From assembly GCF_013201685.1 (NCBI RefSeq), contig NZ_CP053844.1:1984001-2048000 (forward strand): a DNA stretch of 64,000 bases. Reading direction: 5' to 3'. Source of the DNA: Campylobacter geochelonis (GTDB taxonomy: Bacteria > Campylobacterota > Campylobacteria > Campylobacterales > Campylobacteraceae). Positions 36,380-45,180 of this stretch are shown here, one piece after another; the first letter of the stretch is position 1, and each line of letters starts with the position of its first letter. The translations under genes were made by a program, and so were the position numbers. The notes below the pieces were generated by a model. It had not been told where the DNA came from and searched no databases. It saw only the letters and a program-made list of their open reading frames with translations.

Positions 36380-37249
36380 ATGAAGAAAAGATTGGTTTTT
36401 GTATCGTTTTTGCTTAGCTTTAGCTTAGCTCAAGCAAGTATGGTAAACTGGGTTGTTGCCTTAGTAAACAACCAACCTATAACAAATTATGAAGTATTTG
36501 ACACTATGAAAAAAATCGGCGGAAATGAACGAAATGCCATTGAATTTTTAATAAAAGAGAAGCTTCAAATAGCAGAGATTAAAAAAAGAGATATCACAGC
36601 CTCTCCATACGAAGTTACCCAAAGGATAGAGCAAACCGCGCAAAAAAACGGTATGAGTGTTGATGAGTTTAAAAGCAACCTTGCAAAAGAAGGCATAAAC
36701 TACACTCATTTTAGAGAAGAGATAGCAAAAAGCATAAAAGATCAAAAATTTTACGAGTCTATTTTCGCAAGAGTAGACAACAGGATAACTCCTCAAAACG
36801 TAGAGCAATACTACAAGCAAAATATCGCTAGATTTACCACATTTGACTCAGTAAATGTAACAAGATACGCAGATAAAAACAGAGCTAAAATAGAAGAGCT
36901 GCTAGCTGGTAAAAAACCAAAAAATTTATATTCTCAAAAGGTTAAAATCCCAAGAAAAGGGCTAAGCGAGCAAACTGCTTATGTTTTTGCAAGCATAAAA
37001 GATGGCGGTTTTACACCCATAGTTCACAACCCGCAAGGATACTTTGAGGTATTTAGGATAGATTCTAAAGTAGGATTAAACCAGCTAAGTTTTGAAGAAG
37101 CACAAAATATGGCGATAAATGAATTTGTCCAAAAAGAGCGAAGAAAAGCAGTAGATGAATACTTCGAAAAGCTAAGAGCTGAAGCTGTGGTGCAGTTTTT
37201 ACCTGTTAAACAACCTCTTGTAAATAGCGATAAAAAACCAAATAAATAA
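36380..37249 (+). CDS. SurA-like periplasmic chaperone / peptidyl-prolyl isomerase
   Basis: 289 residues: signal peptide MKKRLVFVSFLLSFSLAQA, an N-terminal SurA-like helical domain (WVVALVNNQPITNYEVFDTMKKI, then FLIKEKLQIAE), and a divergent parvulin-like region around 170-235. It helps outer-membrane proteins cross the periplasm. Matches the position and type of Cj1289 in C. jejuni. The tail (LPVKQPLVNSDKKPNK) overlaps, end to end, the last 51 bases of a membrane protein gene on the other strand. Confidence 0.85.
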   Translation: MKKRLVFVSFLLSFSLAQASMVNWVVALVNNQPITNYEVFDTMKKIGGNERNAIEFLIKEKLQIAEIKKRDITASPYEVTQRIEQTAQKNGMSVDEFKSNLAKEGINYTHFREEIAKSIKDQKFYESIFARVDNRITPQNVEQYYKQNIARFTTFDSVNVTRYADKNRAKIEELLAGKKPKNLYSQKVKIPRKGLSEQTAYVFASIKDGGFTPIVHNPQGYFEVFRIDSKVGLNQLSFEEAQNMAINEFVQKERRKAVDEYFEKLRAEAVVQFLPVKQPLVNSDKKPNK

Positions 37250-37657
37250 ATTTATAAAAGCAGATGTTAGAACAGAAAAAAGCGTTATTAAAAAATCGTT
37301 CGTTCTAACATCGCTGTCTAAATTTAGACCATTTGAAAACACAAACAAAACTAAGAAAAAAACCACGATAAAAAGTATAAATTTCAAAACCTTTGTGTTG
37401 TGAAGTTTGGCGTTAAAATCTTTTTTATAAAACCTATCCCAAACTGCGTCGATTAAAATAAATCCATAGCTAAGCCCAAGATAAAATGAGAGTATAAAAC
37501 TAGCTGGAGCGATGAGCTTTCTAAGCGCAAACTCGCTTTTAAAAAGCAAAACCAAAAAGTCATAAACTAAATTTAAAACCGCGCCAAATTCATAAAACAT
37601 CATAACAAACAAACATATGCCAACTACAAAAGATAGCGCTGTTTTTAGGTGTTTCAT
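37199..37657 (-). CDS. Four-helix inner-membrane protein of unknown function
   Basis: 152 residues with hydrophobic segments at about 7-30, 47-70, 87-108 and 122-146, short charged loops and no known motif. AGAGGTTTTATG gives a good start. Its last 17 codons lie opposite the end of the SurA-like gene, so neither stop can move freely. No function can be assigned. Confidence 0.7.
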   Translation of the reverse strand: MKHLKTALSFVVGICLFVMMFYEFGAVLNLVYDFLVLLFKSEFALRKLIAPASFILSFYLGLSYGFILIDAVWDRFYKKDFNAKLHNTKVLKFILFIVVFFLVLFVFSNGLNLDSDVRTNDFLITLFSVLTSAFINLFIWFFIAIYKRLFNR

Positions 37658-38376
37658 AAAACCTCTTTTTGATATTTTAGCAAAGTTAATGATATCATAA
37701 AAATGTGATTTTTTAATTTAAATACCAAATTTGAAATAGTTAATTATCTAAAATTTATAATAAATTTGTTAAATTTTACGCTTGATATCTGAAAATTTGT
37801 TAGTTTGTGATAAACAAATCGTTGTTTAAAACTTTTTTTATACACCCGTTTCGTGTGTTTTGAATAAGTTGTGATAAAAATCGTTATTTAAAAATGATAA
37901 AAAGATTAAATTTGAATGTTGCGTTGCAAGATTATCAAATTTGCTAATAAAATAAGAGTAACCACCCTTCTAAATAAAACATTATTTTTAAACAAACCGT
38001 AGGTTAGCCTGCTCGGGCGGATGAGTTTATAAATATATTGTTTAAAAACAGGTATTTATGGTCGATGCTATGCAAAAGCTAAAAACCAATATCGTTTAAA
38101 GATAAATGCGCGAACTGCTTATCATAGCAAGCTTTGATAAAATAAATGCTATAAAACTCAGCCATATTCTAATCATCATAAGCTATATTATCAGCTTTTA
38201 GTTGCGATAAAGAAAATTTTGTTTTAAACCTATTTAGCGATTTCTAACATAGTGTTAGTTAGATAAAATGAATTTATCCAAACTATGTAATTTTTTTAAA
38301 AAGCAGCCACACTGCCAACTTTTTATAAATAAATTTTTAAGGTCGCTTCCGCCCAAATTTGAACGGAAGCAAATTC
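37658..38376. other. Gene-free region between the membrane protein and accC
   Basis: About 720 bases with stops in all frames. The only feature I see is the accC terminator hairpin at its right end. Confidence 0.5.
38346..38371 (-). terminator. Terminator of accB-accC
   Basis: On the minus strand GCTTCCGTTC, loop AAATTT, GGGCGGAAGC: ten pairs including two G-T, followed by a T/A-rich run. Confidence 0.6.
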
Positions 38377-39714
38377 TTAATAATGCTTTGAAAGGTAGTT
38401 TGTATCGTAGTTGTTGTTTATAAAATCATCATTTTCCATCATAGTTTTATGGAAATTTGTTGTGGTTTTAATCCCCTGTATGATTAGCTCATCAAGCGCT
38501 ACTTTCATCTTTCTTATAGCTTTATCTCTAGTTTGAGCGTGAACTACAAGTTTTCCTATCATACTATCATAGTATGGCGGAACGCTGTAATCTTGATAGA
38601 TGTGCGAGTCCATTCTAACATTTCGCCCACCAGGAGCGATGTAACGAGTGATTTTACCAGGACTTGGAACGAAGCTTTTTGGATCTTCAGCTGTGATACG
38701 ACACTCGATAGCATGACCGTTTAGTATGATTTCATCTTGCTCTAAAAGTTTCTCGCCTTGCGCTACTCTTATCATCCATTCTATTATATCGATACCACTT
38801 ATCATCTCGCTTACACAATGCTCAACTTGAAGCCTTGTGTTCATCTCGATAAAATAAAAGTCATTTGTAGTCTTATCATATAAAAACTCAAATGTTCCAG
38901 CACCAGAATACCCTATAGCTTTAGCCGCTTTAACTGCTGTGTCGTGAAGCTTTTCTCTAGTTTTTTCATCTAGTAAAACCGCCGGGCTTTCTTCTATAAG
39001 TTTTTGGTGACGACGTTGCATAGAGCAGTCTCTTTCGCCTACGTGAACGACATTTCCATAATTATCTCCGATGATTTGAACTTCGATGTGGCGTGGAGAT
39101 AGGATGTATTTTTCCATATACATAGTTCCATCGCCAAATGCTGATATAGCCTCGCTTTCAGCCGACCAGAAATTCTTTTCTAAATCCTCTTCTTGATAAA
39201 CCACGCGCATACCGCGCCCACCACCACCAGCTGCGGCTTTTATGATGACTGGGTAGCCTATTTGTGCTGCTAGTTTTCTAGCCTCTTCTATATCTTTTAG
39301 CGCACCATCGCTTCCTGGAACTACAGGAACTCCAGCTCTCATCATAAAGCTTTTTGCCTTACTTTTATCGCTCATTAACGCCATAGCAGAAACGCTAGGT
39401 CCTATAAATTTGATATTTTCTTTTTCACAAATTTCAACAAAAGTCTGGTTCTCGCTTAAAAATCCATACCCTGGAAAAATCGCGTCTGCTTCGCTGATTT
39501 GCGCTGCTGTCATAATCGCAGGGATATTTAGATAACTATCACTACTTCTTGGTGGTCCTATACAGATACTTGCATCAGCATATCTTACATACAAAGCATC
39601 TTTATCCGCCGTAGAGTAAATTACTATCGCCTCTTTTCCCATCTCTTGGATGGTTCTAAGAGCTCGAAGTGCGATTTCTCCGCGGTTTGCTATTAAAACT
39701 CTTTTGATTTCCAT
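38377..39714 (-). CDS. accC: Acetyl-CoA carboxylase, biotin carboxylase subunit
   Basis: 445 residues. Carboxylates the biotin on AccB with ATP and bicarbonate, the first step of fatty-acid synthesis. ATP-grasp features: KAAAGGGGRGMRVV glycine loop, RHIEVQIIGD, RDCSMQRRHQK, EFLYD...FIEMNTRLQVEH. Its start shares one base with the accB stop. Same accC-accB order as in C. jejuni. Confidence 0.97.
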   Translation of the reverse strand: MEIKRVLIANRGEIALRALRTIQEMGKEAIVIYSTADKDALYVRYADASICIGPPRSSDSYLNIPAIMTAAQISEADAIFPGYGFLSENQTFVEICEKENIKFIGPSVSAMALMSDKSKAKSFMMRAGVPVVPGSDGALKDIEEARKLAAQIGYPVIIKAAAGGGGRGMRVVYQEEDLEKNFWSAESEAISAFGDGTMYMEKYILSPRHIEVQIIGDNYGNVVHVGERDCSMQRRHQKLIEESPAVLLDEKTREKLHDTAVKAAKAIGYSGAGTFEFLYDKTTNDFYFIEMNTRLQVEHCVSEMISGIDIIEWMIRVAQGEKLLEQDEIILNGHAIECRITAEDPKSFVPSPGKITRYIAPGGRNVRMDSHIYQDYSVPPYYDSMIGKLVVHAQTRDKAIRKMKVALDELIIQGIKTTTNFHKTMMENDDFINNNYDTNYLSKHY

Positions 39715-40172
39715 TATATCTTCTCCACCTCAACTAGTGGCATTCCAAACTCAACTGGTTGCCCATCAGCAACTAAAATCGAAGTGATTTTGCAGTCAAA
39801 CTCTGCTTCGATTTCATTCATTATCTTCATCGCTTCGATAATACCTATAACAGAGCCTTTTCTAACTGTTTGCCCAACTTTTACAAATGGCGCAGCTCCC
39901 GGAGTTGGCGCCATATAAAATGTTCCAACCATAGGTGAATCTATGCTATCTTTTTTAACGCTAGCTGGCGCAGCGCTTACTGTTTTGTCATTTACTACTA
40001 AATTTATAGGTGCTTGAGGAGCTGGCGTCGGGCACATCTCTGGTGTAAATTCTGGCACTTCAGAATACTTCTCCAACTCTATTTCAAATTCATCTTCTTT
40101 TATTCTTAGTCTGTTGATTCCAGTATCTTCGAAAAATTTCATAAGATCTTTAATCTCTTCTTTTTTCATCAT
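39714..40172 (-). CDS. accB: Acetyl-CoA carboxylase biotin carrier protein
   Basis: 152 residues from ATG 40172 (GGAG four bases upstream; ATG 40169 is seven bases from it). A variable linker leads to the biotinyl domain, with the biotinylated lysine in EAMKIMNEIE near the C-terminus and the flanking SPMVGTFYMAPTPGA. Part of an accB-accC operon. Upstream of it the C. jejuni order (dcd next) is broken by about 12 kb of iron-related and export genes. Confidence 0.96.
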   Translation of the reverse strand: MMKKEEIKDLMKFFEDTGINRLRIKEDEFEIELEKYSEVPEFTPEMCPTPAPQAPINLVVNDKTVSAAPASVKKDSIDSPMVGTFYMAPTPGAAPFVKVGQTVRKGSVIGIIEAMKIMNEIEAEFDCKITSILVADGQPVEFGMPLVEVEKI

Positions 40173-40249
40173 TTTACTCCAATTTTGAAATTTTCTTAAC
40201 ACATGATATTATCAAAAATATCCAAAATTTACTATAAATTTATGCTATT

Positions 40250-40744
40250 TTACCTAAATTTAGCAAAAGCCTTAACTGCATTTTTTAAATCATTCTCATC
40301 TGGATGGCTTGCAGCCTCACTCCATCTTGCCTCTCTTTTTGGCTCGATAGTCTGACCTGAGTTTTGCGCTATTTGCTTCATTTTTTCGATAAGTTTTGGA
40401 TCAATCGCTCCTTGAGAACAAAAAATTTCCTCTACCAAATTTGAGTTTTTTTCAAAAAAATCTCTAGCTCTAGCCTTGCATTTATCCGCATGTTGCGAGT
40501 TAGGCTCAGCTCCAAGAGTGAAAAATATACCAACTTTTTTATCTTTTATCTTTATAGCGATATCCTTTGCCTTTTGGCTCATTAAGCCTTTATCTACAAA
40601 AAAGCCAAAGATTACGCGCTCATAATCATCTAAATTTAGCTTTTCATCTATGCCCTTAATATCGCAATTTAGGCTAGAAGCTATCGCATTTGCTACTTTT
40701 TTTGTATTTCCTGTGAGTGAGTCATAAAGGACTAAATTTTTCAC
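40250..40744 (-). CDS. Flavodoxin-family protein of the heme operon
   Basis: 164 residues. FMN-binding start LVLYDSLTGNTKKVANAIA is the flavodoxin phosphate loop; the rest fits a flavodoxin-like fold of the short variety with FFTLGAEPNSQHADKC. Last gene of the operon that begins at exbB, 15 bases after the ChuW/HutW-like gene. Radical SAM heme-degrading enzymes need a flavodoxin-type electron donor, so it is the likely partner. It may also serve other iron enzymes. Confidence 0.85.
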   Translation of the reverse strand: MKNLVLYDSLTGNTKKVANAIASSLNCDIKGIDEKLNLDDYERVIFGFFVDKGLMSQKAKDIAIKIKDKKVGIFFTLGAEPNSQHADKCKARARDFFEKNSNLVEEIFCSQGAIDPKLIEKMKQIAQNSGQTIEPKREARWSEAASHPDENDLKNAVKAFAKFR

Positions 40745-40759
40745 GCTTTTTCCTTTTGT

Positions 40760-41995
40760 TTAACTTGCTTTTTTTAATTTTTCTATGAAATAATCTTTTG
40801 CTAGCTCTATAGCTTCCCACGCTATAGAATTTCCCCAAAAAACGCCATCAGCGCTAAATTTTATCACGCCATTTTCTATTTTTACATAGCCTTTTTTCTC
40901 ACAAGCTTTAAAAAACTCTTCTATTTTTTCAAAGGTTGTTTTATCTAAAAAGCTTTTGATTTGCGTAATTGAAATTTTATCATACTGAAATAAATTTGAG
41001 TATATGTTAAAATTTAGTTGAATTTGGCTAGTTTTTGACACAACTTGCATATTTTGTCTTGGCGTAAATATGCTATATAACCCAACTCTTCCACCAGCTC
41101 CAACGCCGATTGGCAAGATATCTGTGCCTTTGTGCGAGAGTTTTATATAAAGATATCTGTCGCGGTTTTTGCGGTTGATTTTAGTATATTCAAGTAGTTC
41201 ATACTCATCTTTTAACAAGCTTGTTAAAAAGGCGTTGTGAAGCTTATAATCAGTTTGTAAATCATAGTAGTTTTCATCGTATTGTTTAGAAAAAATCGAG
41301 CCTTCTTGAAACTGAAGCGAGTAAAAGCTGGAGCTATCGATTTTTAAACTCTTAAGCACTTTAGCATCTTCTAAAACCTCTTGTATGCTCTGCTTTGGAT
41401 AGTTATAAATAATATCGGTGCAAACTAGCCCACCAAAACTCTCTTTTATCATCGCTAGTTTATCAATCGCGCTTTTTTTATCGCCTATACGGTTTAAAAT
41501 CTTCCTGCCTCTTGTCGAAAAAGTCTGAATTCCAATGCTATAGCGATTAACGCCTAGAGCATGCATAAGCTCGATTTTGTTTTGAGTTAGGTTATGAAGC
41601 GTGGTTTCAAAACTAAACTCAACATCTTTATCAAGGCTAAAGCTTTTGTTTATCGCATTTAAAATTTGCTCTAAATGTCGCTGTTTTAAAATCGTTGGCG
41701 TCCCGCCGCCAAAATATACACTTTTAAAAATTTTTGTTTTTATGTATGGAAATTTAGCATAATAATCAATCTCTTTTAACAAGAATTTCACATACTCATC
41801 AAGCTCATCATCAAGCTTTGTTCTGTGCAGGTTACAAAACGAGCAGATGTTATCGCAAAATGGGATATGAAAGTATATAACGCCCTCTTTATCTTCGCAT
41901 TCGTTTTGCAAAAAACTTTCTAGCTCATCTTTACTCGCCATAACAGGCTTTTCAAGCGCTTCTCTGTGATGACCTTTTACTCTTTGTTTAAACAT
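40760..41995 (-). CDS. hutW: Radical SAM heme-degrading enzyme, ChuW/HutW-like (anaerobilin synthase type)
   Basis: 411 residues of the HemN-like radical SAM family. The 4Fe-4S cysteines are C47, C51 and C54 (FCDNICSFC), followed by YFGGGTPTIL and the SIGIQTFS motif. The CxxxCxFC form and the neighbourhood (TonB system, heme-type ABC importer, HutX-like carrier, flavodoxin) indicate the ChuW/HutW branch, which opens heme by a methyl radical without oxygen and frees iron, and not coproporphyrinogen dehydrogenase. Nine bases separate it from tonB. Confidence 0.8.
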   Translation of the reverse strand: MFKQRVKGHHREALEKPVMASKDELESFLQNECEDKEGVIYFHIPFCDNICSFCNLHRTKLDDELDEYVKFLLKEIDYYAKFPYIKTKIFKSVYFGGGTPTILKQRHLEQILNAINKSFSLDKDVEFSFETTLHNLTQNKIELMHALGVNRYSIGIQTFSTRGRKILNRIGDKKSAIDKLAMIKESFGGLVCTDIIYNYPKQSIQEVLEDAKVLKSLKIDSSSFYSLQFQEGSIFSKQYDENYYDLQTDYKLHNAFLTSLLKDEYELLEYTKINRKNRDRYLYIKLSHKGTDILPIGVGAGGRVGLYSIFTPRQNMQVVSKTSQIQLNFNIYSNLFQYDKISITQIKSFLDKTTFEKIEEFFKACEKKGYVKIENGVIKFSADGVFWGNSIAWEAIELAKDYFIEKLKKAS

Positions 41996-42003
41996 AATCT
42001 TCC

Positions 42004-42633
42004 TTAATTTAACTCAAACACGAACGGCTTTACTATCGTGCAACTTGATACTTTTTTATCTAAAACTACGATTTCAAGCGCTTTAGTTAGCCTAACTGCT
42101 TCATCTTTAAAAATTTGGTTATCGCCTAAAACTTTTATAATCTCAACCTTGCCATTATCTAGTCTAAAGCTAACATCGACTCTAAATTTGCCCTTAATTC
42201 TTAGCATTGTTGCTTTTTTAGGAAATTTATAGTTTTGTTTTGGGTTTAAAACTTTAAAGCCTTCATTTTCTTTGCACACATCGCTAATTGCGTTATTTAG
42301 CGATGATGTTTGTTTAAATTTTGACTCTTGTTTTATCTCTTTTAAAGCTATTTTTTTAACTTTTTTGCTGCTTGATTTTTTTGTATTTTTAGTTTTAGTG
42401 ATATTTTCTACTTCATTTACAACTTTTTGCTCTAGTTTTTGCTCTTTTTCATCGCCTTCGTTTGGCTTATTTATACTTATTTCATCGCTAGTTTCTATTT
42501 TAGATATTTCATTTATAGTTATTTTTATCATTTCTTTAGCTATCTCTTCGCCTTTTAAACTACTATTTATGTTAAAAAATGGTAGAAAAAGTAAAGCTAA
42601 ATTTAGCGCCAAAGAGATGATAAAAAATTTCAT
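42004..42633 (-). CDS. tonB: TonB energy-transducing protein
   Basis: 209 residues: N-terminal membrane anchor (FFIISLALNLALLFLPF), a long charged K/E-rich spacer in place of the usual proline-rich one, and a C-terminal TonB domain (YKFPKKATMLRIKGKFRVDVSF, VLGDNQIFKDEAVRLTKALEI). It couples the ExbBD proton motor to the outer-membrane receptor. Overlaps the binding-protein gene by four bases. Confidence 0.88.
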   Translation of the reverse strand: MKFFIISLALNLALLFLPFFNINSSLKGEEIAKEMIKITINEISKIETSDEISINKPNEGDEKEQKLEQKVVNEVENITKTKNTKKSSSKKVKKIALKEIKQESKFKQTSSLNNAISDVCKENEGFKVLNPKQNYKFPKKATMLRIKGKFRVDVSFRLDNGKVEIIKVLGDNQIFKDEAVRLTKALEIVVLDKKVSSCTIVKPFVFELN

Positions 42634-43427
42634 TTTACAAATTCTTTATGCAGCTTTTCTATCTCATCAACGACTCTTGGAGTTCCGCGTAGTAAAGACG
42701 CTGAGTTTACGATGATGATTTTGCCATTTTTAGCAGCATTAGTATGTTTTAAAACTGGATTTTGTTTTAAAAAGTCCTCCACCTTTGGAACACCGACAAT
42801 TACCATAAAATCAGGGTTTTCTTCGATTAAAAACTCGCTTGTTACTATAGGAGTTTTGCCATCTAGTTTATCGGCTAAATTTTTAACTCCTATAAATTTA
42901 AAAATATCTCCTGGCAAAGTATCTTTTCCAAAAGCCATCAAATTTGCAGTCGCGTAGAAAAATATCGCCTTTTTTTCGCTTAATTTTGTCTTATCAAGAC
43001 TATCTAGTCTGGTTTGAAAACTCTCAATTAGCTTTTTTGCCTCATCTTCTTTATGACAAATCTCTCCGACGATTTTAATACTTTTAAAGATATTTTTTAT
43101 ACTATCATTTGGCGTTTCAATGTGCTTTATGCCAAATCTATCCAAATCATCTAAAATCTCTTTAGAGTGAAAACTAGTTATAACCATTTCTGGATCAAGC
43201 TCAACAATTTTTTCTAAATTTGCTTTTATATAAGTGCCAACTGTTGGGAGTTTATCCGTTTTTTCCTTTGGCCAAATTTCGCTACTTGTGGTTTTGGCGA
43301 TTGCCGATATTTTATCTTCGCAACCTAACATATAAAATATCTCAACGCTAGCTGGGTTTAAAACCACAAATCCTTTAGCAAACAAACTTGCAAAACCAAA
43401 AAGCATAAAAATAACAATCTTTTTCAT
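42630..43427 (-). CDS. Periplasmic heme/iron-binding protein of ABC importer (BtuF/HmuT family)
   Basis: 265 residues: signal peptide MKKIVIFMLFGFASLFA and the class III binding fold: VVLNPASVEIFYMLG, LPTVGTYIKANLEKIVELDPEMVI, and LRGTPRVVDEIEKL at the end. Carries substrate from the receptor to the permease. Heme is the likely substrate from the operon, but ferric siderophores use the same family. No cysteine lipobox, so it is soluble. Confidence 0.88.
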   Translation of the reverse strand: MKKIVIFMLFGFASLFAKGFVVLNPASVEIFYMLGCEDKISAIAKTTSSEIWPKEKTDKLPTVGTYIKANLEKIVELDPEMVITSFHSKEILDDLDRFGIKHIETPNDSIKNIFKSIKIVGEICHKEDEAKKLIESFQTRLDSLDKTKLSEKKAIFFYATANLMAFGKDTLPGDIFKFIGVKNLADKLDGKTPIVTSEFLIEENPDFMVIVGVPKVEDFLKQNPVLKHTNAAKNGKIIIVNSASLLRGTPRVVDEIEKLHKEFVK

Positions 43428-43436
43428 AAATTTCTC

Positions 43437-44204
43437 CTATAATGGAACTACGACCGCTCTGTTTTCGTGATGTAAAATCTCACACTCTAAGTCATAAATT
43501 TCTTTTAATATATCTTTTTTTAAAAGCTCGTTTGGAGCGCCTTTGTATGCTACTTCGCCATCTTTTATCATCAAAATTTCATCGCAAAAAAGAGAGGCTA
43601 AATTTAAATCATGCAGTATCACAACGCCGATTATATTTCGTTTTTTGATAATACTTTTGCAAATTTTTAAAATTTGAACTCCATAGTTTAAATCAAGCGC
43701 ACTAGTTGGCTCATCAAGAAGCAAAATCTTTGGCGCACTTACCAAAGCTCTTGCTAAAATCACTCTTTGAAACTCGCCACCGCTTAAAGAAAACGCAATC
43801 CGCCCTTTGAATTTTTCTAAATCCAACAGCTTTATAACCTCATCAACTGCTTCATAATCCTCTTTTGAGTATCCAGCAAATGAGCTTTGAAGGTTTGAAT
43901 ACCGCCCCATCAAAATAATATCTTCAACCAAAAGCGGCATCGCTAAAGCGCTTTTTTGCGGGACAAAACCTATGATTTTACTTAGCTCTTTTAGGCTGTA
44001 TTCTTTAGCCATTTTATTTTCTATATTTATAATGCCTGATTTTGGCTTGTAAATTTGAAGTATGTTTTTCAAAAGCGTACTTTTACCACAGCCATTTGGA
44101 CCTAAAATCCCTATAAATTCGCCCTTTAAAGCTTCTAAAGATATGTTATTTAAAATATTTTTTTTGCCAAATCCAAATTCAAGTTTTTTTACATCTAAAC
44201 TCAT
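43437..44204 (-). CDS. ABC importer ATPase (FecE/HmuV type)
   Basis: 255 residues with Walker A GPNGCGKST, Q-loop FVPQK, signature LSGGEFQRV, Walker B ILLLDEPTSALD and H-loop VVILHDLN. Powers the importer formed with the adjacent FecCD-type permease; one base separates the two genes. Confidence 0.94.
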   Translation of the reverse strand: MSLDVKKLEFGFGKKNILNNISLEALKGEFIGILGPNGCGKSTLLKNILQIYKPKSGIINIENKMAKEYSLKELSKIIGFVPQKSALAMPLLVEDIILMGRYSNLQSSFAGYSKEDYEAVDEVIKLLDLEKFKGRIAFSLSGGEFQRVILARALVSAPKILLLDEPTSALDLNYGVQILKICKSIIKKRNIIGVVILHDLNLASLFCDEILMIKDGEVAYKGAPNELLKKDILKEIYDLECEILHHENRAVVVPL

Positions 44205-44205
44205 C

Positions 44206-45180
44206 TTAACGCCTTGTTTGAAGTGCTAAAAATAGAAAAAATGGTGCACCAAAAAATGCCGTAACAACGCCGATTGGCACTTCTGTCGGAGCTAAAATCG
44301 TCTTTCCAACACCATCGCAAAGCAAGAGAAAAAGCCCACCGATAACTGCTGAAAATGGTATGATAATGGCATTATCTGAAGTTTTAAAAAGAAGCCTTAT
44401 GGCGTGCGGGATAATCAGCCCCACAAAGCCTATCATTCCAGTAAACGCAACGCTAAAACTAACAGCAAGTGCTGAAACAACAAGCAAGCGTTTTTTAAGC
44501 TTTTCTACATCAACACCAAGGCTTTTTGCCTCCTCATCGCCACTTAAAAGTATATTTAACTCATATCTTTTTGAGTAAAAATAGACCATAGTTATACAAA
44601 GCGGAACTATTACAAGAGCGATTTTTGTCCATGAAGCAGAGCCGATATATCCCATCATCCACGCAACTATCTTAAAGCTATCCTCTCCTATCATATAGGT
44701 TGCAAACGATGTAAAAGCTCCTAAAAATGATGAAAAAGCAATGCCTATGATAAGCAAGGTTGCGATACTTCTAGCCTTTGTATACATTTTAAAAATAACT
44801 AAAGAAAGCACCGCTGAAGCTAAAAATGCAAACGCACCATAAAAAATATCTGGAAGTTTTAAAAAGTATGCAACAACAGCTCCAAAAGTCGCGGCTGAGG
44901 CGATTCCTATGATGTATGGATCTGCTACTGGGTTTAAAAACACACTTTGAGTTACAACTCCACTCGTTGCTAAAAGCATTCCAATTAAAAATGCCATGAT
45001 GATTCGCGGCAAGCGAATTTCAAGCAAGATTATCTCTTGAGAGTGAGTTATATCTCCACTAAAAAGCCCTAAAACCTCTTTTATACCGATATTTGCGCCA
45101 CCTATTGATATAGAAAATATAGCAACAAAAAGGCTAACTAGCATAAAAATTAAAAGAATTTGTCTGTTTTTAGAAGTCAT
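44206..45180 (-). CDS. ABC importer permease (FecCD type)
   Basis: 324 residues, about nine to ten membrane segments. The family pattern RLPRIIMAFLIGMLLATSGVVTQ, GIASAATFGA and GFVGLIIPHAIRLL (coupling helix) is visible. Overlaps the receptor gene by eleven bases at its start. Confidence 0.94.
   Translation of the reverse strand: MTSKNRQILLIFMLVSLFVAIFSISIGGANIGIKEVLGLFSGDITHSQEIILLEIRLPRIIMAFLIGMLLATSGVVTQSVFLNPVADPYIIGIASAATFGAVVAYFLKLPDIFYGAFAFLASAVLSLVIFKMYTKARSIATLLIIGIAFSSFLGAFTSFATYMIGEDSFKIVAWMMGYIGSASWTKIALVIVPLCITMVYFYSKRYELNILLSGDEEAKSLGVDVEKLKKRLLVVSALAVSFSVAFTGMIGFVGLIIPHAIRLLFKTSDNAIIIPFSAVIGGLFLLLCDGVGKTILAPTEVPIGVVTAFFGAPFFLFLALQTRR

Noticed and set aside
40760-41995. Oxygen-independent coproporphyrinogen dehydrogenase (HemN)
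   Set aside because: Same superfamily, but the heme-uptake operon context and overall form favour ChuW/HutW.
42272-42715. Hydrophobic 147-codon frame opposite tonB
   Set aside because: It is the mirror of the real tonB/binding-protein genes, which have clear domains and operon spacing.
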